DNA of 64,000 nt, from the NCBI RefSeq assembly GCF_024198175.1, contig NZ_JAJVKV010000013.1, positions 248,001-312,000 on the forward strand. Direction: 5' to 3'. The notes under the pieces were generated by a model. The model was not told the DNA's origin. It searched no databases and worked only from the letters and a program-made list of their open reading frames with translations. Source of the DNA: Pyxidicoccus xibeiensis (GTDB lineage Bacteria; Myxococcota; Myxococcia; Myxococcales; Myxococcaceae). Positions within the stretch are counted from its first letter, which is position 1. Every line of letters starts with the position of its first letter. The translations under genes and the position numbers were made by a program. Below are positions 1 through 9,046 of the stretch, one piece after another.

Positions 1-624
1 CTCCCGGCCTTCTGCGCCTCGCAGGTGCGGCCGGGGACGGTGCCCGCGGTGGTGGAGGCGGCGCGTACGCGGCGCAAGCCGCTGCTGTCCATGGCGCACC
101 ACCCTTCGCCCGTGTACGGGCGCAAGCTGATGTTCCGCGCGCTGAAGCTGCTGGCGCAGGAGCAGCCGGACGTGGGGCTCGCCCTCTTCGGCCCGGGGAC
201 GGACTCGGAGGAGTTCCTCCGCGACGTCCGCGAGCTGGGCGTGGCGGGGCAGCTGGAAGTGCTGGGCGAGCTGGAGCACCCGGCGGCGCTGGGGCTCATC
301 GCCCGCAGTGACGCGTTCATCCGGCCCACCACGCATGACGGGGACTCCATCTCCGTGCGCGAGGCGCTGGCGCTGGGCGTGCCCTGCGTGGCCAGCGACG
401 TGTGCAAGCGCCCCGAGGGGACGCGGGTGTTCGAGGCTGGCAACGCCGAGGACCTGGCGCGCGGCGTGCGTGAGGCGGTGGCCGCGGGGCCCGCCTACGT
501 CCCGTCGGTGGACGTGGGGCCGGAGCTGCTCGAGCTGTACGCGGAAGCGTCCGGAGAGATTCCTTTCAAGCAATCCGAAGACGAAGTCTTCGACATGGGA
601 GAGACGAGACATGCGGCGCAGTGA
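1..624 (+). CDS. Glycosyltransferase, GT4-like (3' part; start lies before the window)
   Basis: The reading frame is open from base 1, so the gene begins upstream and only about 207 C-terminal residues are seen. They form the nucleotide-sugar-binding Rossmann half of a GT-B glycosyltransferase: strand 'VGLALFGPG', then 'LEVLGEL', and the D/E-x7-E donor-binding motif 'DGDSISVRE' followed by 'ALALGVPCVASD'. The first acidic residue of the usual Glu-x7-Glu motif is Asp here. Expected role is transfer of a sugar from an activated donor to a surface polysaccharide or lipid; the acceptor cannot be told. The TGA at 622-624 lies inside the next gene's 5' end, which is also a glycosyltransferase, so the two are probably cotranscribed in a polysaccharide cluster extending to the left. 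Confidence 0.85.
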   Translation, partial: LPAFCASQVRPGTVPAVVEAARTRRKPLLSMAHHPSPVYGRKLMFRALKLLAQEQPDVGLALFGPGTDSEEFLRDVRELGVAGQLEVLGELEHPAALGLIARSDAFIRPTTHDGDSISVREALALGVPCVASDVCKRPEGTRVFEAGNAEDLARGVREAVAAGPAYVPSVDVGPELLELYAEASGEIPFKQSEDEVFDMGETRHAAQ

Positions 625-1813
625 TGACATGGACCTGGCGCGCCGGTCGCTGCGCGGGCGCGACCTGGTGGTGTTCTCCAACGACTGGGACGGCGACCCG
701 CTGTCCAAGGTCCACATCATGCGGATCCTCGCTCGGGAGAACCGCATCCTCTGGGTCAACAGCATCGGCAACCGCGCGCCGCGCGTGAATGCGCACGACG
801 CGAAGCGCATCTTCGCCAAGCTGGAGAAGTTCACCGAGGGCATCAAGGAGGTGGAGCCCAACCTCTTCGTGCTGTCGCCGCTGGCGATTCCGTTCTACGG
901 CTCGGAGGTGGTGCGCACGGCGAACCGGCACCTGCTGCGGCTCCAGGTCCTGCGGGCCATGCGGCAGCTGAAGTTCAAGAAGCCCATCTCCTGGAGCTTC
1001 CTGCCGGCGTCCGCGCCGGTGTCCGGCACGCTGGGCGAGGAGTTCGTCGTCTACCACTGCGTGGACGAGTTCTCCGCCTTCAGCGACACCAACGGCAAGC
1101 ACATCGCGGAGCTGGAGGAGCGGCTCTTGCGCCGCGCGGACCTGGTCATCACCTCCGCGGAGCGGCTGCGGGAGAACAAGTCGAAGGTGAACCCGCGCAC
1201 GGTGCTGGTGCGGCACGGCACGGACTTCACGCACTTCGTGAAGGCGTGTGACCCGGCCACGCCCATCCCCGCGGACATCGCGAAGCTGCCCAAGCCCATC
1301 ATCGGCTTCTTCGGCCTGGTGGCCGAGTGGGTGGACCAGGAGGCCATCATCGCCACGGCCCGCGCCCATCCGGAGGGCTCGGTGGTCATCATCGGCAAGA
1401 CGACGCCGGACTGCGACGACTCGGCGCTGCGCAAGGAGCCCAACATCCACATGCTGGGCCGCAAGCCGTACGCGGACCTGCCCGGCTACAGCAAGGCCTT
1501 CGACGTGGCGCTGATGCCCTTCAAGGTCAACGAGCTGACGCTGAACGCCAACCCGCTCAAGGTGCGCGAGTACCTGGCGTCCGGTCTTCCGGTGGTGTCG
1601 TCGGACCTGCCGGAGGTCCGCAAGGTGGGCCTGTGCAAGATTGCCTCGTCCACCGAGGACTTCGTGCGCAAGGTGGATGAGTGCCTGGCGGAAGGGCCCG
1701 GCCCCAGCCGCGAGCGCGCGGACAAGATCTTCACCGAGAGCTGGGATGCGCGGGTCGAGGAGATCCGCCACCACGTGGGGGCCGCGCTCGTCGCGGACGG
1801 CAAGCCGCTCTAG
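611..1813 (+). CDS. Glycosyltransferase, GT-B fold (TuaH-like)
   Basis: 400 aa. The start at ATG 611 follows a purine-rich site (GGGAGAGA) and overlaps the preceding glycosyltransferase stop by 14 bp. An ATG at 629 is a possible alternative. The N-terminal half begins 'LVVFSNDWDGDPLSKVH', typical of glycosyltransferases that start with a short strand and a donor/acceptor loop. The C-terminal half has 'PIIGFFGLV' and the donor-site stretch 'NANPLKVREYLASGLPVVSS', containing the K-x-x-E pattern of the GT4/TuaH-like group. No signal peptide or membrane segment is visible, so it is probably a cytoplasmic or membrane-peripheral enzyme of surface polysaccharide synthesis. It ends 9 bp before a convergent gene. 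Confidence 0.85.
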   Translation: MRRSDDMDLARRSLRGRDLVVFSNDWDGDPLSKVHIMRILARENRILWVNSIGNRAPRVNAHDAKRIFAKLEKFTEGIKEVEPNLFVLSPLAIPFYGSEVVRTANRHLLRLQVLRAMRQLKFKKPISWSFLPASAPVSGTLGEEFVVYHCVDEFSAFSDTNGKHIAELEERLLRRADLVITSAERLRENKSKVNPRTVLVRHGTDFTHFVKACDPATPIPADIAKLPKPIIGFFGLVAEWVDQEAIIATARAHPEGSVVIIGKTTPDCDDSALRKEPNIHMLGRKPYADLPGYSKAFDVALMPFKVNELTLNANPLKVREYLASGLPVVSSDLPEVRKVGLCKIASSTEDFVRKVDECLAEGPGPSRERADKIFTESWDARVEEIRHHVGAALVADGKPL

Positions 1814-1822
1814 GACGCGAGC

Positions 1823-2983
1823 TCAGGCCTCACGGCCCGTCACCATGCGCTCCAGGTGCGCGTAGCGGCGGGCCACGCGCGCGTAGTCGGCCGGAGGAAT
1901 GGCCGCCTGCGCGTGCGTCCGCGTGAGGTCCGCCTTGGCTTCCAGGTAGTCGTTGCCGCCGCGCTCCATGAGGCGGGCGGCATCCGCGTCGGAAAGGCCG
2001 ATGGGGATGCCCAGCCGCTCCTGCATCTGCTGGCGCAGGGCGCGGTCCAGCTCGGGCAGCAGCTCGCGCTCCACCTTCGCGCGGCGCATCAGCCAGCCCA
2101 TGCTGCGCACGTACTCCAGCGCGGAGCGGTGCCGCTCGATGCTCAGCGGCCGGGGCGCGCCGAAGCGCGTGCCCCGGGCCACGACGTAGAGCAGCCCGAC
2201 GGCCAGCACCTGCGCCACGAACACCCAGATGCCCCGGGAGAGGGGCGGGGGCGGCGCGAGCTGGTGGTGGTACTCGTCGAAGAGGAGCGGGCCGCGCGCG
2301 GCCAGGGCGTCCCAGAAGCGCAGGTTGTCGAGCAGCTCGAGGCGGCGGTTCTCCACCAGGTCCGCGCCCGCGAGCACGTAGACCTCGCCCTTGCCGAGCG
2401 GCCAGCGCCACACCGCCGCCGCGCCGCCGAGGCCGGCCAGGGGCATGGCGTCTTCGTGGCCCATGCGCAGCCCCCGGTCCTGGGACACGCGCAGGGCGGA
2501 CAGGTGCCGCAGCGGCCCCACGGCCAGCCACACGTCCGCCGTGGTGCCGCCAGCGTCCGCCAGGTTCGAGCCCAGGCCGCGACTGCTCCCGGGCATCAGC
2601 GGCCCCGTCTCCAGCCGCAGCCAGTCCTCCAGCGCGGCCTGGTGCTTTCCGAGCTCGCGCGAGGACAGGTAGACCAGGGTGCCGCCCTGCTGGACGAAGC
2701 GGTCCAGCGCCAGCACTTCCTCCTGGGTTACAGCCCGGCCCTGCGGCGCGGCGAGGACCACGGTGCGGGCGGTGGTGGGGAGCGACTCCAGGGACTCGGC
2801 ATGGGACTCCACCGTGCGCCCACCCTCGCGCAGGTACAGGTAGAGCGCGCGGGCGCCCTGGGCGCCGGTGTTCGCGATGGTGGGCACCAGGGACTCCGGT
2901 CCCTCCTCGCGCGTGGACAGGCCCACTGCCAGCGCCAGGGCGATGAGCACTCCGAAGGCCGCGGTGAGCCGGTGGTTCTTCAC
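1823..2983 (-). CDS. DUF4350 domain-containing membrane protein
   Basis: 386 aa from a GTG start at 2983, chosen because GGAGG sits 7 bases before it; an in-frame GTG at 3076 would add 31 residues without hydrophobic or conserved character. Residues about 8-22 form a transmembrane or signal-anchor segment. Next comes a DUF4350 domain (GATase-like fold: 'TGAQGARALYLYLREGG', 'VVLAAPQG', 'GGTLVYLSSRE', 'LLFDEYHHQ'), then a second membrane helix around residue 265 ('GIWVFVAQVLAVGLLYVV') and a cytoplasmic helical tail. DUF4350 proteins usually sit beside DUF4129, MoxR and DUF58 genes; the DUF4129 gene is directly upstream here, but no MoxR or DUF58 gene follows. Biochemical function is unknown. 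Confidence 0.8.
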   Translation of the reverse strand: MKNHRLTAAFGVLIALALAVGLSTREEGPESLVPTIANTGAQGARALYLYLREGGRTVESHAESLESLPTTARTVVLAAPQGRAVTQEEVLALDRFVQQGGTLVYLSSRELGKHQAALEDWLRLETGPLMPGSSRGLGSNLADAGGTTADVWLAVGPLRHLSALRVSQDRGLRMGHEDAMPLAGLGGAAAVWRWPLGKGEVYVLAGADLVENRRLELLDNLRFWDALAARGPLLFDEYHHQLAPPPPLSRGIWVFVAQVLAVGLLYVVARGTRFGAPRPLSIERHRSALEYVRSMGWLMRRAKVERELLPELDRALRQQMQERLGIPIGLSDADAARLMERGGNDYLEAKADLTRTHAQAAIPPADYARVARRYAHLERMVTGREA

Positions 2984-3096
2984 CGTGACGCCTCCCTGCT
3001 CGCCAGGGGCCAGGCCCTTGCGCGGTGCCTGCCAGCATGGCTCCCTGCGCCGGACATCGCGCCCGCCGGTGCGCACGCCTGAGAGGCCGCCGTCAT
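2980..3096 (-). CDS. Possible 38-codon linker ORF between DUF4129 and DUF4350 genes
   Basis: An ATG at 3096 overlaps the DUF4129 stop in an ATGA arrangement, and the ORF's own TGA (2982-2980) overlaps the GTG start of the DUF4350 gene in a GTGA arrangement. The predicted 38-residue product (starting MTAASQACAPAG) is Ala/Arg/Ser-rich with no recognisable domain. It may be a genuine micro-protein or simply a translated leader that carries ribosomes across the 109-bp gap. It could also be chance in high-GC DNA, or the DUF4350 protein could start at the upstream GTG at 3076. Confidence 0.25.
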   Translation of the reverse strand: MTAASQACAPAGAMSGAGSHAGRHRARAWPLASREASR

Positions 3097-3980
3097 CGTG
3101 CGCCCTCCGCCGACAGTGTCCCGTTCAGGTGCTCCACCGCCGTCACGAAGCGCGCCGCCTCTTCCGTCGGCACGGGCGCCAGCGAATAGAAGGCCCGGTC
3201 GTACCAACCCACCAGCCGCTCCACCTCGCTCACCACCGGCGCGGGAGCGCCCCGGGCCGGCAGCTCCGCCGCCAGCTCGCGGTTGGTCTTCACGCGGTCG
3301 GGCCGCGCCAGCCGCCGCTGCTCCAGCGCGGACAGCAGGCCCAGCAGTCCCTCGCGAATCGCCTCGCGCGCGTCGCCCGTCAGCGCGGCCCGCGCCCGTC
3401 GCAGGTGCTCCCCGGGCGAGTCCAGCACCAGGGGCGCAGCGGCGGCCGGCAGCGCTTCGGGTGCGGTGACCTTCCGTCCGCGCATCGCAACGAGCTTCAG
3501 CACGGCCCACAGGATGACCGCCAGCCCCAGTCCCAGCATCACCGCGCGGGTGGCGACCGCGAACTCCTGGGCCTCCCGGGACTCGAAGAGGCCCTCCAGC
3601 CACGCCTCCACCTCGCGCATCAGCCGCTTCAGCAGATCTCCGTGCCGCTGGCGGGCCCGGGCGAACTCCGGCCGGTCGAGGATGGCCTTCAGGCGCTCCG
3701 GCTCACTGGCGGGCGCCGCCACCGCCGAGGCCCGGTCCGCCTCCTCCAGCGCACAGGCCCGCTCCAGGAAGCCTGTCACCTGCCGCGCGCGCTCGGGAGC
3801 CGAAGCGCCCTCCTCCTCGGGAGGGAGCGGCATGCCGCCCATGCGCATGGCCACGCCGCTCACCAGCGTCGGGAGCTCCGAGGGCTGGCTCCTCGCCGTC
3901 TCCTCCAACAGCCGCGTGGTGGCCTCGCGCTCGGCGCAGGGCACGGCGGCCAGCAGCATCAGCAGGGACAGGCTCGGCAC
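3093..3980 (-). CDS. DUF4129 domain-containing membrane protein
   Basis: 295 aa from a GTG at 3980 that begins with a hydrophobic leader ('VPSLSLLMLLAAVPCAE', signal-peptide-like). No good Shine-Dalgarno site is visible, so the start is uncertain. A single transmembrane helix near residue 165 ('VMLGLGLAVILWAVLKLVAM') separates a helical outer part from the C-terminal DUF4129 domain, with its typical 'NRELAAELPARG' and 'LVGWYDRAFYSLAPVPTEEAARF' segments. DUF4129 occurs in MoxR/DUF58/transglutaminase clusters thought to handle cell-envelope assembly. The gene lies 25 bp after the preceding membrane-protein gene and just before the DUF4350 gene, supporting one transcript. Confidence 0.8.
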   Translation of the reverse strand: MPSLSLLMLLAAVPCAEREATTRLLEETARSQPSELPTLVSGVAMRMGGMPLPPEEEGASAPERARQVTGFLERACALEEADRASAVAAPASEPERLKAILDRPEFARARQRHGDLLKRLMREVEAWLEGLFESREAQEFAVATRAVMLGLGLAVILWAVLKLVAMRGRKVTAPEALPAAAAPLVLDSPGEHLRRARAALTGDAREAIREGLLGLLSALEQRRLARPDRVKTNRELAAELPARGAPAPVVSEVERLVGWYDRAFYSLAPVPTEEAARFVTAVEHLNGTLSAEGAR

Positions 3981-4005
3981 GAAGGGCTCGCGTGGGAAGA
4001 GGGCG

Positions 4006-5046
4006 TCAGACAGCCAGCGTGGTGGCCGGCGGCGAAACCGGCGTGCCTTCCAGCCGGCGCTCCAGGTCCAGCGCCTCCCGGCGCACGCGCATGTCCAGAT
4101 AGAAGAGGGAGCAGAAGACGAAGTAGAGGGGCGTGAAGCACGACTGCGCCACCACCTGCACCAGCTCCGCGGGCACCAGCAGGAACTGCGGCGTGCGCGC
4201 CATGGTGCCCGCGTCGAACGGGCTGCCATACGGCGCCATCACCGCCCACGAGGGGATGCCGGAGACGAGCTGCACCGAGATGAGGATGAAGCTCACCACG
4301 GTGTAGAGAATCATCGCGCGCACCAGCACGCGGCCCAGGAAGCCCGGCCCCACGCGCCCGGACAGCAGCTCTCCCGAGCGCTTGAACGTGTCCCACGCGC
4401 CCAGGTCCTCCATGGCCAGCACCGGGGGCAGCAGCAGGAAGCGCAGGAAGAACCAGAGCATCGCGCCCACGAGCCCGAGGAGGGCGAGCGGAGCCGCCAC
4501 CACGGCGAGGATGACGGCCAGCGTATTGGAGCCCGTCACCGCCGCCCCGGCCGCCAGTCCACCGATGAGGGCTCCGGGCGCCAGCATCAGCACCGTCATC
4601 AGGGCCCCCCACGCCATCGCGATGAGGTACGCGGCGGACAGCGTGCCCAGGCGGGAGAAGGCGCGGCGCAGGCAGTCCGCCGGGCGCGCGGACTCACCGA
4701 AGTGCACGCCCACCACGTACCGGGCGGCCGCGGTGGTGGCCAGCCAGTAGCTCCAGAAGAGGAAGACGATGAGGATGACCCACAGCCCCATGGAGACGCT
4801 CGCGTCGCCCAGGACGGCCGCGGGGTTCTCCTGCGCGCGAGCCTGCGCATCCGGCCCGTAGAGAGCCGGGGCCAGCCGCTGGACGCCCAGCATGGTGGAC
4901 TTCGTGGCGATGTAGTTCACCAGCGAGAAGCCGAAGCTCAGCACGAAGAGGGGCTTGAGATGGCCGCGCCAGAAGGTGGCGGCTCGGTCGATCATCTCGC
5001 CCATGGCGAGGGGGCGCAGCTCGGGGACGGCGGAAGGAGTGCTCAC
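4006..5046 (-). CDS. Polytopic integral membrane protein (unknown function)
   Basis: 346 aa. The GTG start at 5046 overlaps the thiE/tenI stop as GTGA; an in-frame start at 5076 is less likely. After a soluble leader ending 'LAMGEMIDRAATFWRGH' there are about six hydrophobic segments, for example 'SMGLWVILIVFLFWSYWLA', 'AAYLIAMAWGALMTVLMLAPGALIGG', 'TLAVILAVVAAPLALLGLVGAMLWFFLRFLLL', 'ILYTVVSFILISVQLV' and a final one near 'LYFVFCSLFYLD'. The overall pattern resembles membrane domains of the glycerophosphodiesterase/YciC-like (DUF975/DUF7544) group, but I cannot name a family. Its downstream neighbours, DUF4129 and DUF4350, often occur with such proteins, so the envelope module may begin here rather than at the thi genes. 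Confidence 0.75.
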   Translation of the reverse strand: MSTPSAVPELRPLAMGEMIDRAATFWRGHLKPLFVLSFGFSLVNYIATKSTMLGVQRLAPALYGPDAQARAQENPAAVLGDASVSMGLWVILIVFLFWSYWLATTAAARYVVGVHFGESARPADCLRRAFSRLGTLSAAYLIAMAWGALMTVLMLAPGALIGGLAAGAAVTGSNTLAVILAVVAAPLALLGLVGAMLWFFLRFLLLPPVLAMEDLGAWDTFKRSGELLSGRVGPGFLGRVLVRAMILYTVVSFILISVQLVSGIPSWAVMAPYGSPFDAGTMARTPQFLLVPAELVQVVAQSCFTPLYFVFCSLFYLDMRVRREALDLERRLEGTPVSPPATTLAV

Positions 5047-5667
5047 GGGACGCGCAGCATAGCCCGCGCCGGGCATGCGGCCAGCAGGGTCCGCGCCGCC
5101 TCCGCCGGATCCTCCGCCTCCAGCACCGCGGAGATGACGGCGAAGCCGGCCGCGCCACGCACCGCACCTGCCCGCTCGGGGGTGATGCCGCCGAGCGCCA
5201 GCGCGGGGCAGGGCAGCACCGCCGCCAGGGCCTGGAAGCCTTCGGGGCCCAGCGTCGCGCGCGTGTCCCCGGGCTTGGAGCCGGGCGCGAAGACCGGGCT
5301 CACCAGCGCCAGGTCCGCTCCGCTGGCCGCCCGCGCCTCGCCGACGTCGTGCACGGCCACGCTGACGAGCCGCTCCGGGGGCAGGTGGGGGCGCACGTCC
5401 CGGGGCGTGGGGCCGTGGGCGGGCAGGTGCAGGTGCGCACCCACCAGCAGGGCCACGTCCAGGCGGCCGTTGACGAACAGTGGATTGCCGTGCTCCGCGC
5501 AGAGCGCCGCGAGCTGGCGGGCTTCCTCCAGGAAGCGACGCCCGGTGGCTTCGGGGTGACGGTGCTGCACGGCCACCTCGGGGCCCGCCTGCAGGGCCCG
5601 GGCGAGCGCCCCCAGCAGGCGCCCGGGGGGCAGGCGCCAGTCGGTGATGACGACCAGGCGGGGAAGG

Positions 5668-5687
<20 letters not shown>
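5043..5687 (-). CDS. thiE: ThiE/TenI-family protein (thiamine phosphate synthase or thiazole tautomerase)
   Basis: 214 aa TIM-barrel of the ThiE/TenI family: 'LVVITDWRLP' strand, 'VAVQHRHPEATGR' (ThiE normally has Q-x-R-x-K), 'FVNGRLDVALLVGAHLHLP', 'VSVAVHDVGEA', 'LALVSPVF' and 'LALGGITPE'. ThiE couples the hydroxymethylpyrimidine and thiazole moieties; its relative TenI isomerises the thiazole product of ThiG. In true ThiE the third motif is N-D-R, whose Asp binds Mg2+; here it is N-G-R, and the G-x-H-L-G-Q-x-D motif is also lost. The protein may therefore be a TenI-type tautomerase, consistent with its position after thiS-thiG. It overlaps thiG by 20 bp. Confidence 0.85.
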
Positions 5688-6453
<766 letters not shown>

Positions 6454-6462
6454 GTCGGTCTC

Positions 6463-6663
6463 CTAGCCGCCACCGACGAAGGTGACGATCTCCACGCGGT
6501 CCCCGGGCTGGAGGTGGTGCTCGGGGTGGCGCGCGCGGCGCACCACCTCCGCATTCACTTCCACGGCCACGCCGGGACCGCCCACCTGAAGCGACTCCAG
6601 CAGCGCCGAGAGGGTGACGCCCTCTGGCACCTCGCGCGTCTCTCCGTTGACCCAGACCTGCAC
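6463..6663 (-). CDS. thiS: Sulfur-carrier protein ThiS
   Basis: 66 aa from a GTG start at 6663 with a GAAGGAG site 10 bases upstream. It has the ubiquitin-like ThiS pattern: 'VWVNGETREVPEGVTLSALLESL', 'VAVEVNAEVV', 'HHLQPGDRVEIVTFVGGG'. The C-terminal Gly-Gly pair, extended here by a third Gly, is the residue that is adenylated and converted to a thiocarboxylate to give sulfur to ThiG. First gene of the thi run. No TPP riboswitch was recognised upstream. Confidence 0.93.
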   Translation of the reverse strand: MQVWVNGETREVPEGVTLSALLESLQVGGPGVAVEVNAEVVRRARHPEHHLQPGDRVEIVTFVGGG

Positions 6664-7007
6664 GGCGTCACGGCTCCTTCCGACGGGACCTGGGCACGGA
6701 CTACAGGGGGCCTCCCGCGCTGTCAACGCGCTCTCCACGGGAGTGCGGCCGCCCACGGTGGTTCCCGGCGCCGGGCGGGAGGGACCTGGGCTGCCCTCCA
6801 TGTGAACGCGCGTTCCCACACGTCGTGCGACTCCGGACATTGTTTCCGCCATCAGCAGCCAGGCAGCCGGGCGCCGTGCCTCCGGGCCGGTCCCCCTAAG
6901 GCATGGCACGCCGATGACAACCCCTGTCCAAAGGGCGGAGCCACCCTCACTTTCTGTCCAACGCCGGGGAGCAGGTTCTCCGGCCACCAAGTGAAAGGGA
7001 CACGAAA
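6664..7007. other. Divergent intergenic region between thiS and a lipoprotein gene
   Basis: 344 bp without a supported gene; it must hold promoters for both the minus-strand thi run and the plus-strand lipoprotein. An 11-bp direct repeat, GGGACCTGGGC, occurs at 6685-6695 and 6781-6791. On the plus strand TGGCACG at 6904-6910 resembles a sigma54 -24 half, but the matching -12 (TTGC) is absent. I see no THI-box/TPP-aptamer hallmarks on the minus strand and no confident sigma70 boxes. Confidence 0.5.
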
Positions 7008-7631
7008 ATGCGCAAGCTCATGATTGCGGTCACCGCAGTGGCGGGTCTGGCGATGGTTCCTGGTTGCAAGCGCGACAACGTCGAGTCCGAGCGCCAGGAC
7101 GTCGCCGAGGCTCAGCAGGAGGCGAGCCAGACGGCGGCGGAGGCCCAGCAGGAGGCGAGCCGCGAGTCGGCGGAGGCCCAGCGGGAGGCGCAGGAGGAAG
7201 TCGCTGGTGCCCAGCAGGAAGCGCGTGAGGACATCGCGGGCGCGCAGAAGGACGTCCAGGAGGAGCGCGAGGACCTGGCCCAGGCCCAGCAGAACCGCAA
7301 CGAGGACCTGGCCGAGGACCAGCGTGAGCTGAACGACGACCTGGCCACGGGCGGCTCCGGCACGGCCGGCGCGGCTGCCGCTGTGCCCACCAGCGTCAAC
7401 GGCCGGGTGCTCTCCACCGGTGGTGACTCGCTGACCGTCGTCGACACCAGCAACAACAAGCAGCTGAAGCTGAAGACGAACGACCAGACGCGCATCATGC
7501 AGAACAACGCGCCGGTCAAGCTGGACGACATCACCGAGGGCAGCCAGGTCCGCGCTTCCTACGTCATGGAGGGCAAGGACATGGTGCTCCGTGAGCTGAC
7601 CGTGAACAAGCCGGCCCAGAAGAAGGAGTAG
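7008..7631 (+). CDS. Coiled-coil lipoprotein with C-terminal beta domain
   Basis: 207 aa. The N-terminus is a lipoprotein signal ('MRKLMIAVTAVAGLAMVPGC'), with Cys20 as the lipidation site. Residues about 25-115 are a low-complexity, charged Ala/Glu/Gln/Asp coiled coil built on irregular repeats of 'AEAQQEAS' and 'EDLAQAQQ' type. Residues 125-200 form a small DUF5666/OB-like beta domain ('SVNGRVLSTGGDSLTVVDTSNNKQLKLKTNDQTRI', split here as a family-like pattern of short strands). It is probably an envelope spacer or peptidoglycan/outer-membrane-associated protein; function unknown. The ATG is preceded by AAAGGGA, and a strong terminator follows, so it is likely a single-gene unit. Confidence 0.85.
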   Translation: MRKLMIAVTAVAGLAMVPGCKRDNVESERQDVAEAQQEASQTAAEAQQEASRESAEAQREAQEEVAGAQQEAREDIAGAQKDVQEEREDLAQAQQNRNEDLAEDQRELNDDLATGGSGTAGAAAAVPTSVNGRVLSTGGDSLTVVDTSNNKQLKLKTNDQTRIMQNNAPVKLDDITEGSQVRASYVMEGKDMVLRELTVNKPAQKKE

Positions 7632-7678
7632 GCCTCACGGCGCAGGGGGCGGCGCGTTTCCTCACGGGTCGCTCCGGG

Positions 7679-7713
7679 ACGGCTCCTGCTTCGGCGGGGG
7701 CCGTTTCCTTTTT
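7679..7713 (+). terminator. Rho-independent terminator after the coiled-coil lipoprotein gene
   Basis: An 11-bp stem ACGGCTCCTGC/GCGGGGGCCGT (two G-T wobbles) closes on a UUCG tetraloop at 7690-7693 and is followed by TTTCCTTTTT. It is the clearest intrinsic terminator in the window. Confidence 0.9.
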
Positions 7714-7831
7714 ATCCCCGAATCCGTGCTGGGAGGTCGGGAGGGTGTGTCGGACGTGGGTGGTAGGAGGGACCCGTGAGGTTTTCTCACGCCTTCCCAA
7801 CCCAGGGGAGGACTTCCTGCCCAGGAGGCAT

Positions 7832-8962
7832 ATGGCCACCCACCCCGAGCAGCCCTCTTCCAAGCCCTTCATCCTCTTCACCGCCGGGGCCACCTCTTAT
7901 GAGCTGGTCCGCTTCCTCGTCCCCCGGGGACCCGGGGAGATGCTGCTCGCCCGCAGGCACTACGCGGACACGCCCGGGGACCTCGTGGTCATCAAGCGGC
8001 TGCAGGACGCCGGGGATGCGCTCGGCCGCGCGCGCCTGCGCGAAGAGGTGAAGCTGCTGATGCGGCTCAGCCACCCCTCCATCGCCCAGGTGTTCCTCGT
8101 GCGCGTGCACGAAGGCTCGCCCCACCTGGTGATGGAGTACGTGGAGGGCCAGAGCCTGGAGACGCTGACCAGCTTCGCGGCGCTGCGGCGGCGGCCCCTG
8201 TCGGAAGCGTTCGCCGCCTACGTGGGCGCGGAGGTCGCGGACGCGCTCCACCATGCGCACACCCTGGAGGACGGGCGCGGCCAGCCGCTCGGCATCGTCC
8301 ACCGGGACGTGTCCCCGCGCACGCTGCGCCTGGACGTCCATGGCCGCGTGAAGCTGTCGGACTTCGCCATGGCGTGGGCGAAGCTGCCGGGCCGCGTGGG
8401 CACGGAGGCCCATGTCGTCCGGGGGGACGTGGCCTATGCGTCTCCGGAAGCCCTCGCGCGCCAGCCCCTGGATGGGCGCTCGGACCTGTTCTCCCTGGGC
8501 GTGGTGCTGCTGGAGCTGCTCACCGGGCTGCACCTGCTGGACCTGGAGGACGTGGAGCGCGCCGCGCTGGCGCTGGGGCCCCTCCCGGAGGCGGAGGCCC
8601 TGCGCGCGGAGGTGCCCAGCTGGCTGCCCGCGCCCCTGATGGCCACGCGCATGGCGTGCGTCTCCCCGGAGCACGTGGAGCGCGCCACCCAGGGCGCGTC
8701 CGGCCCCATGCGAGCCATCCTCCGGCGGCTGCTCCGGCGTGAGCCCTCCGAGCGCTTCCAGTCGGGCCTGGAGCTGCGGGACGCGCTGCGCGCGGTGCTG
8801 GGCGGGCTGGGCTACGCCTACGGCCCCCGGGAGGCCGCGCTGGAGGCCGCCCAGGTGCGCCGGGACGTGCGGGCCCGGCGCAGGGCCGCGGACGTGCTGC
8901 GCTGGGAGGACTCCGCCCGGCCGGAGGCCCTGTCACGCGCGGCGCCGCCCCGGGACACGTGA
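7832..8962 (+). CDS. Eukaryotic-type Ser/Thr protein kinase, catalytically atypical
   Basis: 376 aa from ATG 7832, right after AGGAGG; longer upstream starts have no ribosome site. A soluble protein-kinase domain fills residues 20-345: VIK lysine (Lys55), helix-C region 'REEVKLLMRLSHPSI', hinge 'HLVMEYVEGQSLE', catalytic loop 'IVHRDVSPRTLRL' and 'VAYASPEAL' activation segment. HRD Asp159 and Lys55 are present, but the Mg-binding Asn five residues after the catalytic Asp is Thr164, and the DFG motif reads DFA (Asp177-Phe-Ala). The glycine-rich loop is poorly conserved. It may be a weak kinase or pseudokinase. No membrane segment or sensor domain is seen. A well-isolated gene after the terminator. 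Confidence 0.85.
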   Translation: MATHPEQPSSKPFILFTAGATSYELVRFLVPRGPGEMLLARRHYADTPGDLVVIKRLQDAGDALGRARLREEVKLLMRLSHPSIAQVFLVRVHEGSPHLVMEYVEGQSLETLTSFAALRRRPLSEAFAAYVGAEVADALHHAHTLEDGRGQPLGIVHRDVSPRTLRLDVHGRVKLSDFAMAWAKLPGRVGTEAHVVRGDVAYASPEALARQPLDGRSDLFSLGVVLLELLTGLHLLDLEDVERAALALGPLPEAEALRAEVPSWLPAPLMATRMACVSPEHVERATQGASGPMRAILRRLLRREPSERFQSGLELRDALRAVLGGLGYAYGPREAALEAAQVRRDVRARRRAADVLRWEDSARPEALSRAAPPRDT

Positions 8963-9046
8963 GCGGGAGCGGCCTCGTGTCGGGCACCGGGAGGGTGGAT
9001 GCGGGTGGTGCTTGTCTCGCGCTCCCGGCCGGGCAGACTGCCGTGC

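Noticed and set aside
566..1774. Long minus-strand ORF antisense to the second glycosyltransferase
   Set aside because: Arg/His/Leu-rich shadow translation caused by high GC; the plus-strand frame has clear glycosyltransferase motifs.
6903..6920. Sigma54 promoter for the coiled-coil lipoprotein gene (TGGCACG at 6904)
   Set aside because: The -12 half reads TGACA rather than TTGC, lacking the essential GC dinucleotide at the required spacing.
6664..7007. TPP riboswitch upstream of thiS
   Set aside because: On the minus strand I cannot find the conserved CUGAGA and the GCGNAGGGA-type elements; only hairpins typical of high-GC DNA are present.
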